Positions 52,778-62,500 of a DNA stretch of 64,000 bases are shown here, piece by piece (positions within the stretch are counted from its first letter, which is position 1; each line of letters begins with the position of its first letter). Source of the stretch: Lactococcus nasutitermitis (lineage in GTDB: Bacteria > Bacillota > Bacilli > Lactobacillales > Streptococcaceae); assembly GCF_018403765.1 (NCBI RefSeq), contig NZ_BOVQ01000007.1, positions 1-64,000 of the forward strand, read 5' to 3'. The position numbers were made by a program, and so were the translations under genes. Below the pieces are notes generated by a model that was given only the letters and a program-made list of their open reading frames with translations, made no database searches and had not been told where the DNA came from.

Positions 52778-53988
52778 TGGCACCATATTCTGACCCTTTT
52801 TACTTTGTATTGCTTGGTATTGCGTTGATACCGCTGGTGATTGCTCATAGTTTTGGTAAAAAATGGATGGGTTATCAAGTTGTGTTGACGATTGCTTTCT
52901 TGTGGCTGACTTTTGGTGGGACGGTTTCGATTTATGCTTTGCTTGCTTTTGGTGTGTTTGAAACATTGCTTATCAAGGCTTATGAACACTATCGGAAAAA
53001 GTCTAATGCGACTTGGGTATTTGTTATTGCGGTGCTGCTTTCGATTTTTCCGCTGGTGATTGTGAAGGGAACACCTTTACTTAATCCGGCACATCCGGAG
53101 TCTATTTTGGGATTTTTGGGGATTTCTTATGTGACTTTTAAGACGGTCGGTGTGATTATTGAGACACGTGATGGTTTAATCAAGGATGTTCCTATTCGTG
53201 AGTTTGTTTATTTTCTTTACTTTTATCCAACGATTTCGTCGGGGCCGATTGACCGCTTTCGCCGTTTTAGAAAAGAGCTTGAAGCGCCGTTGAGAGCGGA
53301 TTATGATGTGCTTTTTGGTAAAGGTTTGTTTTATATTTTTCTGGGTTTTCTGTATAACTTTATCATTGCGCATGAGATTGATAATTTGGCATTGCACAGA
53401 TTGGCGATAATGGCAACGTTGCATCCGTCATGGCTCACAATGATTGGCAGTATGTATGCTTATGGACTTTATCTGTTCTTTAACTTTGCGGGTTATTCAC
53501 TTTTTGCGATTGGTGTGAGTTATATCATGGGCTATGAGATGCCGATGAACTTTAATAAACCTTTTTTGGCGAAGAATATCAAGGATTTTTGGAATCGTTG
53601 GCACATGACTTTATCTTTTTGGTTTCGAGATTTTGTGGCGATGCGCGTGGCAAAATGGATTATGGTTAAAGGTTGGTCGCGCAATATGGTGCTGATTGCC
53701 AATGTGGGTTATCTGACGTCAATGGGTTTGATGGGATTTTGGCACGGGCTGACTTGGTACTATATAGTGTATGGTTTCTATCATGCGGGATTGTTGATTG
53801 CTTATGATGCTTGGCTGCGTTTTAAGAAGAAGCGAAAATGGAAAATTCCTGATAATCGTTGGGCACGTGCGCTGAGTATTGTGATTACGTTTAATCTGGT
53901 GTTTATTGGTTTTCTGATTTTTTCTGGAATTCCAAATTACGCCATCATGCACGCGTTACATATGAGAATGCAGTTGCCTAATTTTTAA
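52777..53988 (+). CDS. dltB: D-alanyl transfer protein DltB (MBOAT family)
   Basis: The 403-residue membrane-bound O-acyltransferase has about 11 helices, the catalytic His in 'MGFWHGLTWYYIVYG' and 'FWNRWHMTLSFWFRDFV'. It passes D-Ala across the membrane from DltC. It overlaps dltA by one base. Confidence 0.95.
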   Translation: MAPYSDPFYFVLLGIALIPLVIAHSFGKKWMGYQVVLTIAFLWLTFGGTVSIYALLAFGVFETLLIKAYEHYRKKSNATWVFVIAVLLSIFPLVIVKGTPLLNPAHPESILGFLGISYVTFKTVGVIIETRDGLIKDVPIREFVYFLYFYPTISSGPIDRFRRFRKELEAPLRADYDVLFGKGLFYIFLGFLYNFIIAHEIDNLALHRLAIMATLHPSWLTMIGSMYAYGLYLFFNFAGYSLFAIGVSYIMGYEMPMNFNKPFLAKNIKDFWNRWHMTLSFWFRDFVAMRVAKWIMVKGWSRNMVLIANVGYLTSMGLMGFWHGLTWYYIVYGFYHAGLLIAYDAWLRFKKKRKWKIPDNRWARALSIVITFNLVFIGFLIFSGIPNYAIMHALHMRMQLPNF

Positions 53989-54034
53989 TGTTGTGAATGA
54001 ATAAATTTTTTTATAAAATGAAAGAGGTTTTGAG

Positions 54035-54271
54035 ATGAAAGAACAAGTATTTGATGTGATTGAGCGCGTGGCGCAGACGGATGAATTTCGTGAAAATCTG
54101 GATATGGATTTGTTTGAGGAGGGAATTTTGGACTCGATGATGGCGATTATGCTGATTGTTGAGTTGGAGGCGGAGTTTGGTATTAGTTTGCCACCTTCTG
54201 AGATGGACCGTCAGGATTGGAACACTGCGGAAAAAATTGCGACACGTGTTGAGGAAAAATTGGGCGAATGA
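54035..54271 (+). CDS. dltC: D-alanyl carrier protein
   Basis: The 78-residue acyl-carrier-like protein has the phosphopantetheine Ser in 'EEGILDSMMAIMLIVELE'. GAGG precedes the ATG, and the stop overlaps dltD (ATGA). Confidence 0.96.
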   Translation: MKEQVFDVIERVAQTDEFRENLDMDLFEEGILDSMMAIMLIVELEAEFGISLPPSEMDRQDWNTAEKIATRVEEKLGE

Positions 54272-55551
54272 AAAATTTCTTTCAGAAACATAAGATTTTA
54301 AAAGAAGTGTTGCCACTTTTTGTGGCTTTGCTGCTTGTTGGGATTTTGTTCTTGTCTCCTTTGGCTGTGATGCGGAAATATTCTCAAAAACAGTTGATGG
54401 CTTTTGCGAATAATCCGAAGTCGCGGACGGAGTTTGTGGGTTATTCGATTAAGGAACAGGCATTTAGTAATTATGGATTTTTGCCGATTTTGGGTTCATC
54501 GGAATTGGAGCACGTGGATGCTTTTCATCCGAGTGTTTATGCGGATAAATATAATAAAGCTTGGACACCATTTTTGGCAGGGCAACCTGGGACACAATCG
54601 TTGACACAATTTTTCTATGTGAATTCGGTGGCGCAACAGCTTCATGGGCGTAAAATTGTGTTTATTATTAGTCCACAATGGTTTAAACCACAGGGAATTC
54701 CTGTGCCTGCCTTGGAGAATTTTGTTTCTAAAGGCGAGGTTTATAGTTGGTTATTGTCGGCGAAATCGGGAAATTTTGCGACACAACAGTTGGCGGCGCG
54801 ATTGCAACGTACACCAGATTTTGATGATGATTTGCTGATTGGCAGTTGCTTGAAGACTTTGAGTCAGAACAAAGCTTTGAATGCGGCACAACGGACGGCG
54901 GTATTTGCGGCACAGGAATTTTGGAAAAAGGAAGATTTGTTGTTTTCTGCTTTTTCAACGAAAATGGAAGGTGCAGATGCTAAACTGGCTAAGGTTCATA
55001 AATATGCCAAGCAATTACCAGCGCACCCAACGCCAGCAGAACTCAATCAACGCGCTTATGATTTGGGGGAGAAAGCGGCGAATAATAATCCTTGGGGCAT
55101 CAATAATAAACTTTGGACGAAGTATAAGGGACTTTTGATGTCGGAAAAGGGTTCTTATGCGCGCGTGAGTTATTTGTCTAGTCCTGAATATGGCGATTTC
55201 CAGCAGTTGCTGAACCAATTTGCGGCGAATGATAATCAGGTGTTGTTTGTTATTCAGCCTGTGAATGGGAAATGGTATCGAGATTATGCGGGTTTGCCTT
55301 ACGAGCGTTTGCGTGAGTTTAGTTCAAAGATAAAGGAACAGCTGAATGCGCAGGGATTTAATCATGTGCTTGATTTGACGGATAAGTACTATGAGCCTTA
55401 TTATAGTGGAGATACGATACATTTTGGAACGCGCGGTTGGTTGGCTGTTGACCGGGGAATTGATAAATTTATGAAGACCTCACACGCGACGAATTATCAT
55501 CTTGATAATAAGAAATTTTTGTCTGTAAATTGGCAAATGAATACTAAATGA
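54268..55551 (+). CDS. dltD: D-alanyl-lipoteichoic acid biosynthesis protein DltD
   Basis: The 427-residue protein has an N-terminal anchor ('VLPLFVALLLVGILFLSPL') and an extracellular SGNH-like domain: 'PILGSSELEH' for the catalytic Ser block and 'DTIHFGTRGWLAVDRGI' for the His block. It completes D-Ala transfer outside the cell. It is the last dlt gene. Confidence 0.95.
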   Translation: MKNFFQKHKILKEVLPLFVALLLVGILFLSPLAVMRKYSQKQLMAFANNPKSRTEFVGYSIKEQAFSNYGFLPILGSSELEHVDAFHPSVYADKYNKAWTPFLAGQPGTQSLTQFFYVNSVAQQLHGRKIVFIISPQWFKPQGIPVPALENFVSKGEVYSWLLSAKSGNFATQQLAARLQRTPDFDDDLLIGSCLKTLSQNKALNAAQRTAVFAAQEFWKKEDLLFSAFSTKMEGADAKLAKVHKYAKQLPAHPTPAELNQRAYDLGEKAANNNPWGINNKLWTKYKGLLMSEKGSYARVSYLSSPEYGDFQQLLNQFAANDNQVLFVIQPVNGKWYRDYAGLPYERLREFSSKIKEQLNAQGFNHVLDLTDKYYEPYYSGDTIHFGTRGWLAVDRGIDKFMKTSHATNYHLDNKKFLSVNWQMNTK

Positions 55552-55582
55552 GAGAAATCTGAGACTTTTGGATTTCTTTTTT
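55552..55582 (+). terminator. dlt operon terminator
   Basis: AGAAATC/GGATTTCT with T7, running into the next repeat. Confidence 0.75.
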
Positions 55583-55592
55583 TGACAGAAAA

Positions 55593-55626
55593 TTTTTGAC
55601 AGTTTTGTCAAAAAATTTGATAAAAT
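55593..55626 (+). promoter_or_regulatory. Dispersed palindrome and tex promoter
   Basis: Palindrome copy 55593-55614 (centre GTTT) provides TTGACA (55596-55601). The extended -10 TGATAAAAT (55618-55626) follows, 19 bp from the -35 and 6 nt before the tex ATG. Confidence 0.6.
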
Positions 55627-55632
55627 AGAGCT

Positions 55633-57771
55633 ATGGAAAATATTGAAAAAATCGCTGATTTGTTGAGCATTAAGCCTTGGCAGGTTGAAAAAGTATTGGA
55701 ACTGACTGCTGAGGGAAATACAGTTCCTTTTATCGCGCGTTATCGGAAAGAAATCACTGGTACGCTTGATGAGGTGGAAATTAAAAAGATTATTGATGAA
55801 AATGAAAGTTTGACAAAACTGTCAGAAAGAAAATTGACAGTTCTGTCAAAAATTTCTGAGGCTGGAAAATTGACGGACGGACTTCGTCAGCAGATTGAAG
55901 TGGCTGAGAAGTTGTCAGAAGTTGAGGATTTGTATCTGCCTTATAAGGAAAAACGGCGCACGAAGGCAACGATTGCACGGGAAAATGGCTTGTTTGATTT
56001 GTCACAAATGATTGTGAAAAATGTGTCAGATTTGACGAATGAAGCTGAGAAATTTGTCAATGAAAAAGTTGAAAATGCAGAAGCTGCGATTTCTGGCGCG
56101 ATGGATATTCTGATTGAAATGATTTCAGAAGCTGCGCCTTTGCGGAGTTGGTTACTTTCAGAAATCAAGCAAAATAGCCTGCTTACGAGTTCTTTGAAGA
56201 CGGATGCGGTAGATGAAAAACAAGTTTTTCAGATGTATTATGAATTTTCTGAGAAGATTTCCGAAGTGCCTAATCATCGCGTGCTGGCGCTTAATCGTGG
56301 CGAAAATCTGGGGATTTTGTCTGTGAAATTTGACAATAATGAAGATAAAATGTTGCGTTATTTCATTTCGCGTTTTACAGCGCAAAATAATCCAAAAATG
56401 CAGCAGGCGCTTAAAGAAGCGTTGAAAAAGAAGATGTTGCCAGCGATGGAGCGGATGGTGCGCGCGGAATTGACGGAACGTGCGGAAGATTCGGCGATTG
56501 ATGTTTTTGGGCAAAATCTGAAAAATCTTTTGCTCGTTGCCCCTTTGAAAGGTCGTGTCGTTCTTGGGTTTGACCCAGCCTTTCGGACAGGCGCGAAGCT
56601 GGCAATCGTTGATGCGACTGGAAAATTACTGATGACGACGGTGATTTATCCTGTGAAACCTGCGTCAGCAGATAAGATTGCTACATCGAAAGTCACTCTT
56701 GCTCAGCTGATTCGCGATTACAAGGTAGATATGATTGCGATTGGAAATGGGACGGCAAGCCGAGAATCTGAGCAATTTGTGGCAGATGTCTTAAAAGAAA
56801 ATGAGTTTTCTAATGTTTATTATGTGATTGTGAGTGAATCTGGGGCTTCAGTTTATTCAGCAAGTGAACTTGCTCGTACAGAATTTCCAGAATTAACCGT
56901 TGAAAAACGTTCGGCAATCTCAATCGCACGGCGCTTGCAGGACCCATTGGCGGAGCTTGTGAAGATTGAGCCAAAAGCCATTGGTGTGGGTCAATATCAG
57001 CATGATGTTTCTGAGAAAAAACTCACAGAAAACTTAGATTTCGTTGTCGAAACGGTCGTCAACCAAGTCGGTGTCAATGTGAATACGGCGAGTCCGTCGC
57101 TCTTGTCGCACGTTGCTGGGCTGAACAAAACGCTCGCGCAGAACGTTGTGACTTATCGTGAGGAAAATGGCGCGCTTGCCACACGAGCTGAGCTGAAAAA
57201 AGTACCTCGTCTGGGTGCAAAAGCATTTGAGCAAGCGGCAGGATTTTTGCGCATTCCGGAAGGGAAAAATTTCCTTGACAATACGGGCGTTCACCCTGAA
57301 AGTTACAGTCTTGTCAACACTTTATTGACAGAAATCGGTGCTGACAGCGCTCAAATGACTTTGACAGAACTGTCAAAAAAATTGTCAGCAATCAATATCC
57401 CAGAAATGGCTGAAAAACTGGGTGTTGGCGAGGTTACATTGACAGATATTATCAATGATTTGATGAAACCTGGACGTGATTTGCGTGATAATTTTGATGC
57501 GCCGATTTTGCGGCAGGATATCTTGTCAGCAGGGGATTTGCGGATTGGTCAAAAACTCGAAGGTGTTGTCCGAAATGTCGTCGATTTTGGCGCGTTTGTT
57601 GACATTGGACTGCATGATGACGGGCTGGTTCACGTCTCTGATTTGTCAAAAAATTTCGTCAAAAATCCTTACGAAGTCGTTTCTGTCGGGCAGATTGTGA
57701 CAGTTTGGGTCAAAACATTGGACTTACAACGCGGAAAAATCAACCTGAGCTTGGTGGCACCACGTGAATAA
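55633..57771 (+). CDS. tex: Tex family RNA-binding transcription accessory protein
   Basis: The 712-residue protein has the Tex layout: N-terminal helical domain ('[20 protein letters not shown]'), a YqgF-like domain ('[18 protein letters not shown]'), helix-hairpin-helix ('[18 protein letters not shown]') and a C-terminal S1 domain ('[18 protein letters not shown]'). Tex binds RNA and affects transcription and fitness; its exact role is unsettled. Three repeat copies are translated: LTKLSER and LTVLSK (55809-55852) and LTELSKK (57360-57379). The ATG lies 6 nt after its -10, so it may be leaderless. Confidence 0.94.
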   Translation: MENIEKIADLLSIKPWQVEKVLELTAEGNTVPFIARYRKEITGTLDEVEIKKIIDENESLTKLSERKLTVLSKISEAGKLTDGLRQQIEVAEKLSEVEDLYLPYKEKRRTKATIARENGLFDLSQMIVKNVSDLTNEAEKFVNEKVENAEAAISGAMDILIEMISEAAPLRSWLLSEIKQNSLLTSSLKTDAVDEKQVFQMYYEFSEKISEVPNHRVLALNRGENLGILSVKFDNNEDKMLRYFISRFTAQNNPKMQQALKEALKKKMLPAMERMVRAELTERAEDSAIDVFGQNLKNLLLVAPLKGRVVLGFDPAFRTGAKLAIVDATGKLLMTTVIYPVKPASADKIATSKVTLAQLIRDYKVDMIAIGNGTASRESEQFVADVLKENEFSNVYYVIVSESGASVYSASELARTEFPELTVEKRSAISIARRLQDPLAELVKIEPKAIGVGQYQHDVSEKKLTENLDFVVETVVNQVGVNVNTASPSLLSHVAGLNKTLAQNVVTYREENGALATRAELKKVPRLGAKAFEQAAGFLRIPEGKNFLDNTGVHPESYSLVNTLLTEIGADSAQMTLTELSKKLSAINIPEMAEKLGVGEVTLTDIINDLMKPGRDLRDNFDAPILRQDILSAGDLRIGQKLEGVVRNVVDFGAFVDIGLHDDGLVHVSDLSKNFVKNPYEVVSVGQIVTVWVKTLDLQRGKINLSLVAPRE
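55809..55852. repeat. Two adjacent dispersed palindromes in tex
   Basis: Copies at 55809-55828 and 55834-55852, read LTKLSER and LTVLSKI in the N-terminal helical region. Confidence 0.75.
57360..57379. repeat. Dispersed palindrome in tex (3)
   Basis: Centre GAAC, read LTELSKK. Confidence 0.8.
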
Positions 57772-58216
57772 TGACCATTCTGTCAAAAATTCGGATGATA
57801 ATTTGACAGCTTACGTCCAGCAACTTTCGCTGGAAAATTTTGGCTGGGAATTCAAGCACAAAGCCATTTGGAACAATCATTTGCGTAGTACAGGCGGCCG
57901 ATTTTTCCCAAAAGACAATCATCTTGATTTCAATCCAAAAATGGCAGAATTACCAGACTTTGACAAAATCATTTTGCACGAGCTGGTGCATTATCATCTT
58001 TACCAGCAAAAACGCGGCTATAAGCACGCAGATAAAGACTTCAAACAATTACTCGCCCAAGTTGGCGGACTGCGCTATGCTCCCAATTTATCAACTTCCA
58101 AATTGATTTATAGCTGTCAACAATGCGGACAAATTTATCCCAGACAACGTAAAATAAACACACAAAAATATCGCTGCGGACGTTGTCATGGAAAATTACA
58201 ACTCAAATATTTTTGA
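57764..58216 (+). CDS. SprT-like zinc metalloprotein
   Basis: The 150-residue SprT-family protein has the zinc motif HELVHYH, 'RTGGRFF'-like '[16 protein letters not shown]', and a C-terminal zinc ribbon (CQQCG...CGRCHG). Bacterial members are largely uncharacterised; the fold is a zincin protease. A GTG start overlaps the tex stop by 8 bp. Its TGA stop (58214-58216) lies inside composite element C, so the repeat has fixed the C-terminus. Confidence 0.85.
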   Translation: MNNDHSVKNSDDNLTAYVQQLSLENFGWEFKHKAIWNNHLRSTGGRFFPKDNHLDFNPKMAELPDFDKIILHELVHYHLYQQKRGYKHADKDFKQLLAQVGGLRYAPNLSTSKLIYSCQQCGQIYPRQRKINTQKYRCGRCHGKLQLKYF

Positions 58217-58301
58217 CAGAACCGCCGAAGGTACCTCAGCACTTAGACTTTTCGGAAAGGGTAAATTGATAGCGGGTTGTCAGTTTTTACCCTGTCAAAA
58301 A
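58210..58301. repeat. Composite element C, inverted copy
   Basis: About 92 bp from TTTTTGACAG to CTGTCAAAAA. Read on the minus strand it follows elements A and B (GACAGGGTA.AAACTGACA, then CTATCA, then TTCGGC) but is diverged. It begins within the last codons of the SprT-like gene. Confidence 0.75.
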
Positions 58302-58322
58302 TCTAAAATTCCAGTAAAAGTA

Positions 58323-58344
58323 TTTTTGACAGAACTGTCAAAAA
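58323..58344. repeat. Dispersed palindrome before add
   Basis: Perfect copy, centre GAAC. The rest of 58302-58434 holds a hairpin (AAAAAGGATGTC.../CATTC TTTTTT, weak) and the add promoter (TAAAAT near 58397). Confidence 0.85.
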
Positions 58345-58434
58345 CAAAAAAAGGATGTCTAAAAACATTCTTTTTTGATTTTCCAAGCAAAATAGCGTAA
58401 AATAGAAAAAATACCCAAAAGACAGGAGATACAT

Positions 58435-59466
58435 TTGCTACACTCAGAACTCATTGCCAAAATGCCAAAAGTAGAACTTCATTGCCACCTTGACGGCTCA
58501 CTCAGCCTTGCCTGCATCAAACAACTCGCGAAAAATGACGGACAGAGCTTACCAGCTACAGACGCAGAAATCCTCGAAAAAGCGCAAGCACCTGAAACCA
58601 CGCGCAATCTCCTCGAATATTTACAACGTTTTGACTTTGTTCTTCCTCTCCTGCAAAGTTACCGTAACCTCGAAATTGCCGCCTATGACGTCGTCCAGCA
58701 AGCAGCCAAAGACAATGTCAAATACATCGAAATTCGTTTTGCGCCAGCGCAACATCTCCAGAAAAATCTGACCCTCGAAGAAGCGGTAGAAGCAGTCATA
58801 GCAGGATTAGCGCGCGCAGAGCAAGATTTTGACATCACAGCAAATGCACTCATCTGCGGTCTCAAACATCAACCGCTCTCAGAACTTGAAAAACTCCTCC
58901 CACTTTTTGATACAATATCTGATGAAAAACTTGTCGGTTTTGACCTCGCAGGCGACGAAGTCAATTACCCAGAAATCAAATTTGAAAAAATCATCAGCGC
59001 AGCCAAAAACAGCAATATTCACATCACGCTCCACGCAGGAGAATGCCCTCATTGCGAGCAAAATATTATTGACGCTGTCGAGCTAGGTGCAACACGTATT
59101 GGACACGGTGTTATGAGCAAAGACATCACAGCTTATTGGGAGACACTCATTGAAAAAAATATCGTCTTGGAAATGGCGCCGACCAGTAATTTTCAAACAA
59201 AGTCAATCACAGCTCTTGCAGATTATCCTTTCAAAAAATTCTACGACGCAGGACTTCACGTCACACTTAATACCGACAATCGCACAGTGAGCAACACAAA
59301 CCTCCAGCAAGAATATACAAAAATTGCAGACTGGTATGATTTTCAAGTTTCAGATTTTGAAAAAATCAATCATTATGCGATTGACGGTGCCTTTATCCCA
59401 GAAATAGAAAAAATTCAGCTACACAACGATTTCACAGCAGATTACGCGAAACTCATAGAAAAATAA
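58435..59466 (+). CDS. add: Adenosine deaminase
   Basis: The 343-residue enzyme deaminates adenosine to inosine in purine salvage. Zinc ligands and catalytic residues are visible: 'ELHCHLDGSL', 'ITLHAGEC' with catalytic Glu, 'RIGHGV' and 'LNTDNRTVSNT'. The start is TTG 58435 with AGGAG 6 nt upstream; no closer ATG preserves the conserved N-terminus. Confidence 0.94.
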   Translation: MLHSELIAKMPKVELHCHLDGSLSLACIKQLAKNDGQSLPATDAEILEKAQAPETTRNLLEYLQRFDFVLPLLQSYRNLEIAAYDVVQQAAKDNVKYIEIRFAPAQHLQKNLTLEEAVEAVIAGLARAEQDFDITANALICGLKHQPLSELEKLLPLFDTISDEKLVGFDLAGDEVNYPEIKFEKIISAAKNSNIHITLHAGECPHCEQNIIDAVELGATRIGHGVMSKDITAYWETLIEKNIVLEMAPTSNFQTKSITALADYPFKKFYDAGLHVTLNTDNRTVSNTNLQQEYTKIADWYDFQVSDFEKINHYAIDGAFIPEIEKIQLHNDFTADYAKLIEK

Positions 59467-59467
59467 A

Positions 59468-59500
59468 AAACCGCACATCAACAAAGTGCGATTTTTTTAT
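59468..59500. terminator. Terminator between add and the adhesin gene
   Basis: CGCAC/GTGCG with A and T runs on both sides; convergent genes. Confidence 0.8.
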
Positions 59501-59509
59501 CAAAATCTA

Positions 59510-62500
59510 TCAATCTTTCGTGCGCCGTCGTATCAGGTAGGCAGCCAAGAGAGCGAGACATCCTAAACCAGCAAAACTAGCACTTGCGATACCTAAAGCA
59601 GGTAAGTTCCCTTTGTGATGAGAGGATGCAGTTTTACCAGTAGTAGCTGTAGGAGTTTTAGGGTGATTAACAGGTCTATTTTCTGGATTTGGTTCAGGGT
59701 CAGGGTTAGGTTCATTAGGGTCTGGTTTAAGGTCAGGGTCAGGAGTTGGCGTTACACCAGTTTTAAAGTTGGCAAAGACCAATCCTAAACCTTCATTAAG
59801 CGACCCGCGATATTCAGGAAAATCTTCCATCGCTCCAAATTCGAGAACGTTTGGATTATCCGCCGAACGTCGTGCCAAACGGATATGGATTTCCTCTGTA
59901 TCAGCAAGTCCTTGTGGTTCATCCATATAAGCAACAATCACCGTGTTTGTGCTCTGATAACCAGCAGGTGGTGTATCTTCACTGATAATATAGAGATTAC
60001 CACGTCCCATGTGGTCCATCCTTTTCGAGCCATTTATTGTCGAAAGTGTCGCACCAGTTGCCACATCAACATCTGGGTCTTCCTCAGTTCCCGCCAAATC
60101 CAAGTCACTCATATCAATAGTTTTCAAGTCTTCAAAAGGAGCATCAGGTTCATAGAGCTGTACCCAGCGGAGGAGAAATTGAGTATCCATCGGCTTTTCA
60201 GTAGTCCCATCCACTTTTTCAATAGTGAAAGAGTGTGTGATATTTGAGTGGATTTCAAAGGAAATCACATAAGCAGAAGTCTCAGCATCCTCTCGGAGTA
60301 GGCTTCGCGAGCTAGGTGTGACAGCTCTAAGATTGGCAGTAGTTCTCAGATTAAAATCAGGATTTTCTGTTTTTATCAGAGAAAGAATACCCAAAGGAGA
60401 AGCTGGTCTTTGCAGTTCCACCGCTCTATCAAAGATTTGAACATCTGGTTGTGTAATGACACTATCAAGGTCGTTGGGATGTTCATGATTTGGATTGTGA
60501 TTTGGGTCATGAGCATTTGAATTATCAACATTTCCAGACATCAATTTATCGCCAGAAATATCAGCAGCGTTTTCCCAGACCTCTTCCCGTGTAGGAGTAT
60601 TGATTATCCAAACCCCCATATCGTCACCATTCTCATAAGAAAATTTAGGAAATTGTCCGACAGCATTATTTTTCACAAGTTTATAGCTCTTGCCATATTC
60701 AAGTTCAATAGGAGCAGCCGTACCATTTTCTGAAAGTTTACCTTCACTATTGGACTTTAAGTTTTTGTAGAGAGGTTCAGAGTCAATTTCCCCAGCAAAG
60801 CTACTAAAGAATGACACAGGTGTGATGGGCTCATTTATCTCATCATCTTCCGTGACTTCTTCAAGTGTAAATTCGACAGCAGCCAGTGGTAAATCAAAAT
60901 CCGCATCAATCTTTGTAACTTCCAGATAAAGTGGTGGCAGAGGAATCAGTGTATTTGTGATGATAAAGCCACCGGAACCATCAGTATCAATACTTACAGT
61001 ATAGCCAGAAACCTCATCTTCCTCAACATCATAGTCATAAGGAGTTAAATGATAAGTCACTTGTCCATTTTCAGGAGAACTTTGTGAAATACCACTATAT
61101 TTCGGTAAATTTTCAAAGTTGTGGTGCCAGTCATTCTCATCACTCAGTGCTTCTGGTGAGCCAAATCGCTCCCCATCTTGCAGTAAGTGAACGGTGATAT
61201 CATCTGGACGCAATCCACTATATTCCAAATCTTCCCAGATTTTTAAAACAGGAATATCAATAATAGGAAGTTCAAACTGATTAGTAATTGTGAAACCATC
61301 TTCCATGTTTCCGGTGATGTTTGTATCGAAAATCTCGCTGAAATCTTCATAAGTATCACGTTCGCGGACAGCATAGTTGATGACCTCACCATTCGCATGA
61401 TGTTTTGGTAGATCTTCAAACTCTCTTTGCCAGTTATCTTCTTCGGTCAATCTCAGTGTATCAATGACAGTTTCATCATCTGCCTCATCAAAGAGTTCCA
61501 CCTCGATACCGTTTTCTGGAATAAAGTTATTCATAGTCTCATCATCAAAGACGCCAGCTTCCCAGATTTTCTCCACAGGGATAGAAACAAGCTCTTGATC
61601 ATAAGTATTTGTGATGGTGATATTTCCATCATCATCTTTTTCATTATCAGTCATTACCCAGTCGGGAATAGCAGCTTCTTCTATACTATAGTCAAATTCA
61701 ACACCAGCACTGCTGTATTTTGGCAAATTATAGAAAGTTTTTTCCCAAGTTGTTTCATCAACATCACCAGAGAAAGTAATCCAGCTATAAGGACTATCAT
61801 CATTTACAGGTAACCAATTTCCATCCGCATCTTGATAAATCGGCTGATTATCTTGTAAAATTTTCACTCGAATAGAGCTAGGAGGAGTGACAGCACCAGA
61901 AGTTACCCATTCTTTAGTAAGAGAAAGGTCAGTGAATGCTTTTTCTTCATCAAAAGTGTTCGTAATCACAAAACCATCTTCAATGTCTCCAGAAACCTCA
62001 CTTGTGTAGTAAGGTAACTCAGGGTCAATTATCTCTTTTACAGAATAAGCGATAAGTTTACCGTCCTCATCATACTTTGGAAGATAACCAAAGCTGAATG
62101 TCCAGTTACCGTCCTCATCTGCCGTGACTTCTTGAGCTTCACCGATTTCAGTATCGCCATTCATCAGTTGAATCTTGATACTGGCTGGACGAAGATTTTC
62201 ATGTTCTTCATCTCCTATCCAGATTTTTTCTCCTCTTACTTCAGTAATTTCCAGTTTGTTGAGAAGTGTTACAGTGAAAATCGCACCTTCATCAACATAA
62301 TCTACAACACTTCCATTGTCAGCACTGATTGTTGGTACATTATCTTCTACACTAATCGTCCAAGGTCCAGCTACTTTATGACCTGTGATAGGACGAGTTT
62401 CTTCCAAACGATAAGTCGCATCAGTTTCAAAGTAAATAGGAGTATCCCAAGCGACTGTGCCATCGGCTTGACTGATTCCAGTAGCGATAAGAGTATTTGA

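Noticed and set aside
12112-58344. The palindromes as ordinary rho-independent terminators or as a single regulator's operators
   Set aside because: Many copies lie inside coding sequence in sense frames, several lie before rather than after genes, and the loop would be only 2-4 nt; neither role alone accounts for the distribution.
12112-58344. CRISPR array
   Set aside because: Copies are scattered over tens of kilobases with no regular spacing and no cas genes.
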